Positions 42,360 to 50,832 of a stretch of 64,000 bases of DNA are shown here, one piece after another. This stretch comes from Larkinella sp. C7 (GTDB taxonomy: Bacteria; Bacteroidota; Bacteroidia; Cytophagales; Spirosomataceae). The translations under genes and the position numbers were made by a program. A model generated the notes under the pieces. It worked only from the letters and a program-made list of their open reading frames with translations, was not told where the DNA came from and did not search any database. The DNA lies in contig NZ_VBSL01000004.1 of the NCBI RefSeq assembly GCF_006149005.1, positions 248,001 through 312,000 on the forward strand, written 5' to 3'. Each line of letters opens with the position of its first letter. The first letter of the stretch is position 1.

Positions 42360-43126
42360 TGCGCGTTATACTGATCGAAGATGAAGTGCTGGCGGCAACG
42401 CACCTGACCGCCTTGCTGCGGGAGATCGAACCTTCCCTGACGGTTCTGGCGGTCATCGATAGTGTGGCCGAAGGCCGGGAGCGGTGGGAGACCCTGCCAA
42501 CTCCTGACCTCATTTTCTCGGACATTCAACTGGCCGATGGGCTGTCGTTTTCGCTGCTGGAACAGGTTCGGGTGCCGTGTCCGATCATTTTTACGACCGC
42601 TTTCGACGAATATGCCATCCGGGCTTTCAAGCTCAACAGCATCGATTACCTGCTGAAACCCATTGAACGGGAGGCATTGGAAGCCAGTCTGCTGAAATAC
42701 CGTTCGCTGACCCGCCCGGCCACCGACGATCTGGTGCGACAGATGCAGGAAATGCTCAGTGGCCGGGTGTTTCTCCCCAAAACCTACCGAAACAGCTTTC
42801 TCATTCAGTTTCGGGACAAACTGCTGCCGGTCAAGGTGAGCGACATCGCCTATTTTGACATTGAAGGGGGTGTGGTTTCCGCAACGCTGTTTACCAAAAT
42901 CCGCTATCCCATCGATCAGAAGCTGGACGATCTGGAAATCCAGCTGGACCCGCAGCAGTTTTTTCGTGCCAATCGCCAGTTTATTGTCTCCCGGAAAAGC
43001 ATTCAGGAAGCGGAGCTGTATTTTAACGGCCGGTTGCAATTGCAACTTCAGCCCCTGCCGGGCGGATCGGTGGTGATCAGCAAAGACCGCGCGCCCCAGT
43101 TCAAAAAATGGATGGAGGAGTTCTGA
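42359..43126 (+). CDS. LytTR-family response regulator
   Basis: A 255-residue regulator. The receiver starts MRVILIEDEVLAA, with the phospho-acceptor Asp55 (FSDIQLADG) and Lys in DYLLKPIE. The C-terminal LytTR DNA-binding domain has FLIQFRDKLLPVKVSDIAYF and FFRANRQFIVSRKSI. It is the partner of the upstream LytS-type kinase. The Spy-like gene begins about 140 bp downstream on the same strand and could be a target. Confidence 0.92.
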   Translation: MRVILIEDEVLAATHLTALLREIEPSLTVLAVIDSVAEGRERWETLPTPDLIFSDIQLADGLSFSLLEQVRVPCPIIFTTAFDEYAIRAFKLNSIDYLLKPIEREALEASLLKYRSLTRPATDDLVRQMQEMLSGRVFLPKTYRNSFLIQFRDKLLPVKVSDIAYFDIEGGVVSATLFTKIRYPIDQKLDDLEIQLDPQQFFRANRQFIVSRKSIQEAELYFNGRLQLQLQPLPGGSVVISKDRAPQFKKWMEEF

Positions 43127-43209
43127 GCTTTCACCCGGAGTCCTGGCGCTTTGAGGGCCGAATTGATCGGCTTCACGGCGGTTTTCCTGAATTCGGACTA
43201 TCCGCAGGC

Positions 43210-43217
43210 TACGTTTG
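43210..43217 (+). promoter_or_regulatory. -7 box upstream of the Spy-like gene
   Basis: TACGTTTG matches TAnnTTTG exactly, 51 bp before the ATG at 43269. It suggests that the gene has its own promoter, separate from the two-component pair. Confidence 0.4.
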
Positions 43218-43268
43218 TAGCGTCTTCGCGGTCGCGCAGACCATTCAACCAAAAGCCAACCCAATAAA

Positions 43269-43667
43269 ATGAAACGCGTATCGAAAAGTATGAAAACCAA
43301 CCTGTCAAAAGCCGTCTGTTTCGTTGCCCTTCTCCTGCTTTCAACCTCATCGTTTGCCCAGCGGGCAGAATTGGGAACACCCGAAGAACGCGCCACCCGA
43401 ATGACGGCGCGGATGAAAGAAAAGCTGAATCTGTCCGCTGACCAGGAAACTCCGGTGGCGGCTATCAACCTGAAATATGCCAAACAAAACCAGGCGTTGA
43501 TAGAAACCAGTGGTCGAAACCTCCGCACGGCGCGGCAGGTTCAGGCCGTGATGAAAAAGAAAGACGAGGAGCTGAAAAAGATTCTGAATGCCGATCAATA
43601 CCAACAGTATCAGGCCATTAAAGAAGAAATGAGAGCCGAACTCAAAGAACGCCGGAAGCAGAAGTAA
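43269..43667 (+). CDS. Spy/CpxP-like periplasmic helical protein
   Basis: A 132-residue protein with a signal peptide ending SFAQ. The mature part is almost all helix and charged, with MKEKLNLSADQETPVAAINL and EELKKILNADQYQQY, which resemble the LTxxQ motifs of Spy/CpxP envelope-stress chaperones. It ends KERRKQK. Translation may begin at 43269 or at the second Met (43290), which gives a more compact signal peptide. Position after a LytS/LytTR pair hints at an envelope-stress response, but this is inference. Confidence 0.7.
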   Translation: MKRVSKSMKTNLSKAVCFVALLLLSTSSFAQRAELGTPEERATRMTARMKEKLNLSADQETPVAAINLKYAKQNQALIETSGRNLRTARQVQAVMKKKDEELKKILNADQYQQYQAIKEEMRAELKERRKQK

Positions 43668-43677
43668 GAAGGCCCGC

Positions 43678-43737
43678 ATCGCTTTAGGGACGTGTCGCCG
43701 AATGATTAAGCCGTTAGCGACACGTCCCTAAAGCGAT
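43678..43737. repeat. 21-bp inverted repeat between convergent genes
   Basis: Perfect arms at 43678-43698 and 43717-43737 (starting ATCGCTTTAGGGACG) with an 18-nt loop. No T-run follows on either side. It could act as a bidirectional terminator, but the arm length and lack of a U-tract place it with the other palindromic elements. Confidence 0.7.
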
Positions 43738-43740
43738 CCA

Positions 43741-44541
43741 TTACCGCCGATTCGTGTAGCCAATTCCCAGTGTATTGGAGCGGGTGGCCGAATCGGTACC
43801 TAAAAAATCGAGTGTAACCGACGGTTTGTAGACCAGATCATCCCCCCAGGCATCGGTCACCAGCAAAGTTTCTCCCGTGGGTTTATACACCGCCGAAATC
43901 TCATAGCGGCCCATCGGAATGTCCTTCAGAAAGTCGTGGGTGCGTTTGGCAACCCGGAGTTTGAGCGTTTTACCGGTCGATCCGTCGATGAGTGCGCCGA
44001 CGGGTTTGAAGGTAAACTCAATATTTTCGGTATCTGGCAGGTCGGTAACATTGGGATCGCGAAACAATTCTGCTGTTCCGCCATAATACAGATCCAGACT
44101 CAGATCCGGAACGTGGCCGGTCAGTTTCCACTGAAAATGGCGAACCGGTTTTTCATTTTCCGAAAAGCTGTCCGGGTTTTCGGGATCGAGCAGGATTTTG
44201 TAGACCCGGTTATTGTATTGTTTCAGAATATATCCTTTGGCTACCCACTGCCCCAGGTCTTTCACCAGTTGAATCTGGTATGACCCATCACTGCTACTGG
44301 CCGCTTCAGCCCCGCGCCCTTTGATAACCATATTGTCGATGTATACCGTGGCACGGGGCAACGGTTTTCCCTGCGGATCGGTCACCTTTCCGGTAACGTA
44401 ACCCGCTTTTCCACCGGTTTTGCTGGGTGAGCCGGGTTTCGGTTCGGTCGAATGGGTTTTGCAGGCCGTCAGAAACGTGAGGCTTCCGGCCAGAAGAAGG
44501 GCTGCGCGGGTCCATCCGCGCAGAATTTGTGGTGTGTTCAT
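43741..44541 (-). CDS. lipoprotein with carboxypeptidase-regulatory-like domain
   Basis: A 266-residue lipoprotein (lipobox LTAC). After a short Pro/Ser/Gly linker comes a CarboxypepD_reg-like fold: GYVTGKVTDPQGKPLPRATVYI and SSSDGSYQIQL. The remaining 150 residues are beta-rich (LDLYYGGTAELF, LKDIPMGRYEISAVY) and not assigned. It probably sits in the outer membrane. No partner gene is evident; the palindrome at 43678-43737 lies just past its stop. Confidence 0.65.
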   Translation of the reverse strand: MNTPQILRGWTRAALLLAGSLTFLTACKTHSTEPKPGSPSKTGGKAGYVTGKVTDPQGKPLPRATVYIDNMVIKGRGAEAASSSDGSYQIQLVKDLGQWVAKGYILKQYNNRVYKILLDPENPDSFSENEKPVRHFQWKLTGHVPDLSLDLYYGGTAELFRDPNVTDLPDTENIEFTFKPVGALIDGSTGKTLKLRVAKRTHDFLKDIPMGRYEISAVYKPTGETLLVTDAWGDDLVYKPSVTLDFLGTDSATRSNTLGIGYTNRR

Positions 44542-44779
44542 TGTCGTGTTGTTGTTTGGTTTCGATAAACAAAACTAACTGATCCCGCCCGCCCGTTTCA
44601 ACCCGTTCCGGTATGGATGGCAACAACCTCTGATTGAATTGTGCAATCGAACACCTGATTTGTAAAAAGGGAAACCGGTTGAACCCAGGGGCTGATAGAA
44701 CATAGGCGCTGTTGCAGGAGTAAAATCCTGGATTTTGCCCATAATTATCAGTAAATTGTAGCCATTATCATGCATCGTT

Positions 44780-46009
44780 ATGTACAACAAAACCATCCTG
44801 ATGCTGGTGGCTGTAGGCTGCTGGCTGTCGCTGAGTTCGTGTAGCAAGGACCCTGACCCGGTTGATCCACCGGCGGTTACCGGCGGGTATGTCGTCGCCA
44901 TCCGGGATGTAGGAGCCAGTCAATCAACGGATTATCTGTTACAAACCACGTCGATCACCAGCGGCACGCTGTCGGTGGCCGGTCAGGGAATTGCGCAAAC
45001 GGGAAACCGGACGTACGTGCAGGCCGGCAAAACGGTCTTCAGCATCGGTGGGAGCGGGGCTAACCAGGGCACGCCCTCGGCAGTAGGTTATGTGCTCGAC
45101 GCATCGAACAAACTGGTTCAGAAGGGAAGTTTTACCTTTGAAAAATACTTCGATGTGCCGACGGTCATTGATGACAATACGCTCGGCGGCATTCAGATTC
45201 CCCGGACGGCAGCCGATAACCGGAGCGCCACATTTTACACGGCGACGGTTGCCACGCCAACGCTCACGGGTCAGGTGAAAAATTCGCTGGCTCCCCTGTT
45301 CAGGGATGACCTGGTGTGGCCGTCGGGTATGCGGGTTCGCGACGGAAAAGCGTATGTGTCGTATTACCTCCAAAACCGGACTACGTTGCAGACCGCTTTC
45401 ACCGACACGGCGTATGTGGCCATCTACACCTATCCGGCTTTTACGCTGGAGAAAGTCATCAAGGATGTTCGTACGGGACCGGCGGGTTCGTCCAACAGCA
45501 GCAATGGCTTGATCAAAACCGAAAACGGCGATATATACACCGTGGCTTCGTCGGCGTATACGTTTTCACAACGGACCAAGCCGGCTGGTTTTCTGCGGAT
45601 TAAAAACGGAGAGACGGTTTTCGACCCCACGTATTTTTTCAACCTGGATGAGATTTCGAACAACCGGAAAATCTACTACTGCCAGTATCTGGGCAACGGA
45701 CTGGTGCTGGCCGAAATGGGCCGTTTTCCAACCGTCAACGGGCAATGGGCCTACGAAGATGTCAACCTGAGCGTGGTCATCATCGACCTGAATGCCAAAA
45801 CCGTGAAAGAAGTGTCGGGCGGCATACCGGCCCATGCCGGACAAGGGGGCATCACGATGTCGTTGCCGGTTGAAAACGGAAAAACTTACCTGCCTGTAAC
45901 GAGCTACACCGAGGGGACCTACATCTGGGAAATCGACATTGCCACCGCCACCGCCAAACCCGGCGCCCGGGTAAACGCCAAATATGTGACGGGGATTTTT
46001 AAGCTGTAA
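44780..46009 (+). CDS. DUF4374 lipoprotein
   Basis: A 409-residue lipoprotein (lipobox LSSC). The mature protein matches the DUF4374 pattern of repeated propeller-like blades: GGYVVAIRDVGASQSTDYLL, GIQIPRTAADNR, LVWPSGMRVRDGKAYVSYYL and KTYLPVTSYTEGTYIWEI near the C-terminus. Members are often linked with TonB receptors and iron uptake, but none is next to it here. The 238 bp upstream shows no clear promoter. The stop is followed closely by a type B palindrome. Confidence 0.82.
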   Translation: MYNKTILMLVAVGCWLSLSSCSKDPDPVDPPAVTGGYVVAIRDVGASQSTDYLLQTTSITSGTLSVAGQGIAQTGNRTYVQAGKTVFSIGGSGANQGTPSAVGYVLDASNKLVQKGSFTFEKYFDVPTVIDDNTLGGIQIPRTAADNRSATFYTATVATPTLTGQVKNSLAPLFRDDLVWPSGMRVRDGKAYVSYYLQNRTTLQTAFTDTAYVAIYTYPAFTLEKVIKDVRTGPAGSSNSSNGLIKTENGDIYTVASSAYTFSQRTKPAGFLRIKNGETVFDPTYFFNLDEISNNRKIYYCQYLGNGLVLAEMGRFPTVNGQWAYEDVNLSVVIIDLNAKTVKEVSGGIPAHAGQGGITMSLPVENGKTYLPVTSYTEGTYIWEIDIATATAKPGARVNAKYVTGIFKL

Positions 46010-46018
46010 TGCGGTTTT

Positions 46019-46142
46019 TAATATCGAATAATGAATATAGAATAACGAATTTCGAACAACGGTTATTGAAAGAAGAGTCCGGATGGCCTTCGTTATTCGT
46101 TATTCGTTATTCGTTATTCGATATTCAACATTCATTGTTCGG
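46019..46142. repeat. palindromic intergenic element, type B (copy 1)
   Basis: The left half (46019-46062) contains AATATCGAATAATGAATA and GAATAACGAA; the right half (46089-46142) contains four tandem GTTATTC words, then GATATTCAACATTCATTG. The halves are imperfectly complementary over about 40 bp. The same words occur in the element at 55170-55276. It lies between two convergent genes. Confidence 0.75.
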
Positions 46143-46153
46143 TGTTGAGATTA

Positions 46154-46945
46154 TTATTTCACCTCCGAAACAACCACAAAATTATCGTTTCGGGTAATTC
46201 CATACAGAATCAGTTTGGACTTCACGCTGCGGTCGATGGCGAAGGCCTGTCCTTCACTGATGGTCGGAATGGTTTTTACGTGTTGCAGGGTAGAGCCACG
46301 GTCAGGGCGTTTCAGGACATACAGTTCCGGTTTGTCGTGACCGGTGCAGTAAATAAAACCATCTTTTCCCCAGGTGCCGCCAGACGTACTTTTGGGGGCG
46401 AAAGCCTGCAAAACCGTTGCCGGAAATTGCCAGGATTCCAGCCGCTCCCAGTTGGCGTTGAACTTCACCAGCATCGTCCAGCGGTTGTCGCGCCCTTCGG
46501 CCGAGGCTTTGTCGGAGTAGTTGGCAAAGGCGACCCACCAGTAGCCCTGGTAAAAGTCGGCCCAGGTGGCCGAGCCGGGGAGCAACCCGAAGCTGTGATT
46601 ACCGATGTGCTGCATCGTTTCGGTATCGAAAATTTCGATGGAACTCACCATGGGCACTTCCGGGTAATTGGAATGAACACAGTAGAGTTTCCGGTTGAGG
46701 ACCACACCGCTGTTCAGGTGTTTCAATAAACCCGTCGTGTCCCGCCAGGCGGCCACCTGTTTACCGTCCGTTTTCGTATGTTTGGTGAGAGAGGTGTTGT
46801 TGATGACGTAAAAGTGAGCAGCATCGACGGCAACGCCCTGTTTCACTTCCTTCAACTGAAACCGCTGGATTTCGTGGGCTTTTTGGGCAAAAACCGGGGT
46901 GCTGTTGAGAAAAATGGGGACCAATAGGAGGACCAAAGACCGCAT
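46154..46945 (-). CDS. secreted propeller-like protein of unknown function
   Basis: A 263-residue protein with a signal peptide (about 1-20, ending VFAQ). The rest has repeated strands with an NHL/YncE-like feel (VAVDAAHFYVIN, VVLNRKLYCVHS, GYWWVAFANYS, DGFIYCTGHDKPELYVL). No catalytic motif is visible. The protein is short for a complete six-bladed propeller but could form one of four to five blades. No operon partner is apparent. Confidence 0.6.
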   Translation of the reverse strand: MRSLVLLLVPIFLNSTPVFAQKAHEIQRFQLKEVKQGVAVDAAHFYVINNTSLTKHTKTDGKQVAAWRDTTGLLKHLNSGVVLNRKLYCVHSNYPEVPMVSSIEIFDTETMQHIGNHSFGLLPGSATWADFYQGYWWVAFANYSDKASAEGRDNRWTMLVKFNANWERLESWQFPATVLQAFAPKSTSGGTWGKDGFIYCTGHDKPELYVLKRPDRGSTLQHVKTIPTISEGQAFAIDRSVKSKLILYGITRNDNFVVVSEVK

Positions 46946-47012
46946 GGAAGCAAAATGTAGTTACAGGTGGTAGGAATGTGAAACCGCAGGGAACCCGGTA
47001 CGCTTCGTTTTT

Positions 47013-47531
47013 TTACTTACTTTTTTTCGGGAGATACGATTTCGGATCCAGGGCTTTCGGCGACCAGCTCTGCAAAAAATCTGCTACCAGTTTCGGACTG
47101 TGGCCTTTTCCCTCTTCCAGATAGGCCGAGTTCTGAGTATGTAGCCGGTTCCCTTTTTCATCCAGCACCACAAAAACCGGAAAGCCAAACCGTTGCGGAT
47201 AGCCCAGTCGTGCCAGGGTTTCCTCGTTTTTGTTCTCCGGGCTGTAGTTCACGCGCAGAACAACATAATTGTCGGTCAATATGCGGTTGAGAGTCGTATC
47301 GGTCGTAGTCAGGGTATGGAACCGGAGGCACCACACACACCAGTTGCCCCCGAGTTGCAGCAAAACGTGTTTGCCTTCTTTTTGCGCCTGGGCAACCGCC
47401 CGTTGGATGTCCTGCTGCGCATTGGCAGTCGGGTCATAAATTTTTGGCGTGTCGGCTTTGGTGGTCGACTGTGAATAAACGGCAGAAAATGCCCCGAAAA
47501 ACAGAGCAAAGGCGAGTAGCAGGGTTTTCAT
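47013..47531 (-). CDS. periplasmic thioredoxin-like protein with WCVWC motif
   Basis: A 172-residue exported protein (signal peptide ending AVYSQ). After a short linker comes a thioredoxin fold with the active-site motif GGNWCVWC at about residues 63-70 and cis-Pro region FGFPVFVVLDEKG. The motif WCxWC and an acid pair resemble DUF255/Thioredoxin_7-type proteins. It probably reduces or isomerises disulfides in the envelope. It is monocistronic here. Confidence 0.82.
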   Translation of the reverse strand: MKTLLLAFALFFGAFSAVYSQSTTKADTPKIYDPTANAQQDIQRAVAQAQKEGKHVLLQLGGNWCVWCLRFHTLTTTDTTLNRILTDNYVVLRVNYSPENKNEETLARLGYPQRFGFPVFVVLDEKGNRLHTQNSAYLEEGKGHSPKLVADFLQSWSPKALDPKSYLPKKSK

Positions 47532-47665
47532 CGAAATCAGCTAGTTGATCGAAAAAGCAAAGATAAACGCTATTCAGGTAGCGTGGGGTATCAAAAGAGT
47601 AGAGAAACGTCTAAACTATGTGCCTGAACGCAGGGTTAGTGAAGGGTATTGTTACCTGACCAACC

Positions 47666-48610
47666 GTGAAAAAAGCCATTCCTGTTTTTCAATTAGCATT
47701 TCGGGCTTTTTCGGATCTGAAAACGAATGACCCCATTCGCATGGCGGCAGCAACAGCTTTTTTCAGTCTGTTTGCGTTACCGCCCATCGTCATTATCCTG
47801 AGTCAGTTGTATGAAGAGTTGTTCAATGAACATGGCCAACGCGTGAACCACCTGCTGATCCGTAAACTGGCTGAACTGGTTGGTTACCAGAGTGCCCGTC
47901 AATTGCAGGATATTTCCCGGCATCTGCAACAGGAGCGCTCCAATCCGTTCTTAACCGGCCTAAGCATTGTGCTTTTGCTGGGTGCTTCCACCACCCTGTT
48001 TGCCATCATCAAGAATTCATTGAATCAGCTTTGGAGGGTGAAGACCGTCGCTAAAAGACAGGTTTGGCACCTGTTGGTCGATCGGGTCGTTGCATTGGGC
48101 ATCATCCTGTTTTCCGGTTTTTTATTCACGGTTTCGCTGGCTGTTCGCCGGACATTTCTACCCTTGAAAGATAGCCTGGAACAGCGCGCGATGTATGATT
48201 GGTCGACGGAAGTCGGTCAGCATCTTCTGTCGATTTTGATGCTGACCGTCTGGTTTGCCGTTATTTTTAAGTATTTGCCCGATATCCGCATCCGGTGGCC
48301 GGCGGTTTGGGTGGGTGCTTTGGTGACGGGCATTCTGGTCGAAGCCGGAGAGCAGGTGCTGGACCGGTTTTTAATTACCAGTTCGGTTCGTTCCCTGTTT
48401 GGTGCTTCAGGGTCGATTATGCTGATTCTCCTGTTCGTTTTCTACTCCTCACTGATTTTTTATTACGGTGCGAGTTTTACCCGTCACTTTGCCCAATGGA
48501 TTCATCTGGAAGCCGAACCCGGCGCCCATGCCGTCGCGTATCAGATTACAGAAGTGGACAGCCCGAATGCTGCTGGTCAAGATCTGCAATCGCCGGGCGA
48601 CCCCACTTGA
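47666..48610 (+). CDS. YihY/BrkB-family membrane protein
   Basis: A 314-residue inner-membrane protein with six predicted helices and the YihY features AAATAFFSLFALPPIVIIL and a C-terminal FYSSLIFYYGASFTRHFA. The function is not settled; early claims of RNase activity for the family are not supported by the sequence. An in-frame stop at 47657 leaves GTG at 47666 as the first possible start, so a GTG start is likely. It converges on the oxidoreductase gene with a 7-bp gap. Confidence 0.83.
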   Translation: MKKAIPVFQLAFRAFSDLKTNDPIRMAAATAFFSLFALPPIVIILSQLYEELFNEHGQRVNHLLIRKLAELVGYQSARQLQDISRHLQQERSNPFLTGLSIVLLLGASTTLFAIIKNSLNQLWRVKTVAKRQVWHLLVDRVVALGIILFSGFLFTVSLAVRRTFLPLKDSLEQRAMYDWSTEVGQHLLSILMLTVWFAVIFKYLPDIRIRWPAVWVGALVTGILVEAGEQVLDRFLITSSVRSLFGASGSIMLILLFVFYSSLIFYYGASFTRHFAQWIHLEAEPGAHAVAYQITEVDSPNAAGQDLQSPGDPT

Positions 48611-48617
48611 CCAGCAT

Positions 48618-49700
48618 TTACAACATCACCGGCTGGCCGGTCCGTACGGATTCATCGCAGGCAAAGGCAATGCGCAGGCTGTTGACGGCGTCCTGCAAGT
48701 GATCCGTCAGGTCGATGTTTTCCCGAATGGCTTTCAGAAAATACCGTTGCTCGCGGTTGCAAAGCTCCTGGTGATCCGGCTCGTCCTGCATGTCGATCCA
48801 GGTGTCTTCCTGTACAAACTGGTCGTTTTGGTCGAGGGGCGCGTGGTGAACCCGGAGTGATTCGGTTTTGGTGTGCGAATCCACGTTGTCCGATTTGCCG
48901 GCGGCTCCGGCATTTTTCGCCACAATGGAAACGCAGCCTTTCGGCCCGATCACGTCTTTGACAAAAAAGGCGGTTTCGCTCATCATTGGTCCCCAACCGG
49001 CTTCATACCAGCCCACCGACCCATCCTCAAACCGGATCTGCAACTGGCCGTAGTTGTAGTTGCCCGCCGGAATTTCTTCCGTCAGCCGCGCACCGATGGC
49101 GTTCACCTGCGTCGGTTTCGAGCGGGTCATCTGGCACATCACGTCGATGTAATGGACGCCACAATCGACAATCGGGCTGAGGCTTTTCATCAGATTCCGG
49201 TGAACGGTCCACATGCCGCCGTGGCTTTGCTGGTTCAGGTTCATGCGCATCACGAGCGGTTTGCCCATTTCGTGTGCAATTTCGATGAACTTCTCCCAGG
49301 AAGGGTGCTGGCGCAGGATGTAGCCGACGACGACTTTCTTGCCGGCTTTTTCGGCGGCAGCCACCACGCGCTCGGACCCTTCGACGGTATCGGCGAGCGG
49401 TTTTTCGATAAACACATGACAGCCGTGTTCAAGTGCCTGAATAGCAAAGGCTTCGTGGGTGTCGGGATAGGTCGAAATACAAACAGCATCGGGTTTGGTT
49501 TCGGCGAGGGCCGTGGCCAGATCGGTGAACAAGGCGTAGCCACCGCCGAGACGTTCATTGAGAACTTCCTTGCTTTTGCCGGTGGAAACGATGCCGCAGA
49601 TTTCAAAACCGTCGTTCGTTGAATACGCTATGGCGTGCGAGGAACCCATGTTGCCGCAGCCGACAACGAGCACCCGCACGGGGGAATTTGGAGTTGACAT
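48618..49700 (-). CDS. Gfo/Idh/MocA-family oxidoreductase
   Basis: A 360-residue cytosolic dehydrogenase. The NAD(P) fold is at the N-terminus (VRVLVVGCGNMGSSHAIAY), the conserved EKPLAD near residue 96, and the C-terminal substrate domain includes DCGVHYIDVMCQM with the typical Asp-x-x-x-His. It lacks the leader found in its relative at 21833. The substrate is probably a sugar, inositol or a derivative. It is followed by nothing on its strand, so it may be transcribed alone. Confidence 0.87.
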   Translation of the reverse strand: MSTPNSPVRVLVVGCGNMGSSHAIAYSTNDGFEICGIVSTGKSKEVLNERLGGGYALFTDLATALAETKPDAVCISTYPDTHEAFAIQALEHGCHVFIEKPLADTVEGSERVVAAAEKAGKKVVVGYILRQHPSWEKFIEIAHEMGKPLVMRMNLNQQSHGGMWTVHRNLMKSLSPIVDCGVHYIDVMCQMTRSKPTQVNAIGARLTEEIPAGNYNYGQLQIRFEDGSVGWYEAGWGPMMSETAFFVKDVIGPKGCVSIVAKNAGAAGKSDNVDSHTKTESLRVHHAPLDQNDQFVQEDTWIDMQDEPDHQELCNREQRYFLKAIRENIDLTDHLQDAVNSLRIAFACDESVRTGQPVML

Positions 49701-49754
49701 GGAATAATTGAATTAAGAACGGCAAGTTGGGAAGGGATGATGAATAAAAAAAAT

Positions 49755-50408
49755 CTATAACTGCCCCAGCCGATAATTCAAACCGACAATCCCCTGCAAA
49801 CCGGGAAAGGAGTTTTTCCAGTCGGTGAGTCCGATCCCCGGCTGGTGCGACATGAAATTGTCGAACAGGAAATAGTCTGTTCGCTTTTGCAAGGCAATGA
49901 ATTTCTGAACGCCCAGATCCAGATTCCAGCGGGACGAAAACCGGATGTTCAAGGCCGCCGTCAGGCCCATTCCCAGCACAAAACCGCTGGCAGTTTGGGG
50001 GCGATAAATGGAGGTGCCTCCGGGAAACGACTCGATGGTACCTACCTGCCGGTATTGCGAACCAATCAGATTGACACCGATCGGCAGGCCCACTTTGGTC
50101 GAACGACCGGTTCGGCGCACCACATCAAAACGGGAACCTACTTTGAAAAACGCCCCCGATGTTTTCAGGTTATCGACTCCGCAATCGCAGGCATACCCGG
50201 AACGAAAACCACCGAACGAATTCTGGTAGGTGTACCCGGCATGGAACGTCAGCGCCCACTGATTCAGATTCGGACTCCAGGCCGAGGTTAGTTCCAGTGA
50301 GCGGCCCGGCAACGTGGCGAAATTGGTGCCTATCTGTCCCTGCCAGTGTTGGGCCTGGGTCGTGTAAAAACAAAAAAACAATAGACCGGCCAGGGTAAAG
50401 GTTTTCAT
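49755..50408 (-). CDS. predicted outer-membrane beta-barrel protein
   Basis: A 217-residue protein with a signal peptide (MKTFTLAGLLFFCFYTTQAQ). The mature chain has alternating hydrophobic and polar residues and aromatic belts (ALTFHAGYTYQNSFGG, WNLDLGVQKFIALQ), and ends in a strand (GIVGLNYRLGQL), as in eight-stranded barrels. No specific family is recognised. The DUF4377 lipoprotein gene ends 21 bp upstream on the same strand, so the two may be one operon. Confidence 0.65.
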   Translation of the reverse strand: MKTFTLAGLLFFCFYTTQAQHWQGQIGTNFATLPGRSLELTSAWSPNLNQWALTFHAGYTYQNSFGGFRSGYACDCGVDNLKTSGAFFKVGSRFDVVRRTGRSTKVGLPIGVNLIGSQYRQVGTIESFPGGTSIYRPQTASGFVLGMGLTAALNIRFSSRWNLDLGVQKFIALQKRTDYFLFDNFMSHQPGIGLTDWKNSFPGLQGIVGLNYRLGQL

Positions 50409-50429
50409 GGGCGAAGCGGTTTTGCTGGG

Positions 50430-50750
50430 TTAGGGTTTGATTTTTTCAATCACATTGACCAACGTATACCGGATACTGGAACCATCGGCCGGGGGATTTT
50501 TGATTTTCTCCCGCTTCACGGTCAGTTTATACTCGAACCCTTCTTCGTAAGCAAAACCTTCAATACCCGCGTAATGATACGTCCAGTTCGGCGCATCGTT
50601 AATTTTGACCAACAGGCATTTCATGGGGCCAACACCCGTGCAATCCTGGTAATGGTCGGCCACCTGCATCGTAATCAGATCGGGTTTGAGGTCACTTTTG
50701 TCACAACCGGAAAACAGAACCATCAGTAACAGTAAAAAGAAGCGATTCAT
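50430..50750 (-). CDS. DUF4377-like lipoprotein
   Basis: A 106-residue lipoprotein (lipobox LFSGC). The mature part matches DUF4377: MQVADHYQDCTGVGPMKCLLVKI, then WTYHYAGIEGFAYEEGFEYKL. Two Cys in CTGVGPMKC may form a disulfide. DUF4377 segments occur in heat-shock protein HslJ-like lipoproteins. The frame begins at 50780; ATG 50750 gives the signal peptide. It precedes the beta-barrel gene by 21 bp. Confidence 0.75.
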   Translation of the reverse strand: MNRFFLLLLMVLFSGCDKSDLKPDLITMQVADHYQDCTGVGPMKCLLVKINDAPNWTYHYAGIEGFAYEEGFEYKLTVKREKIKNPPADGSSIRYTLVNVIEKIKP

Positions 50751-50832
50751 GGGAAACAGGCATTTGGTTGATAAGGACATGCTGTAGTGACCAGTTTGTA
50801 CCGCGATGCGTTGTAAACCGATGAAGAAAAAA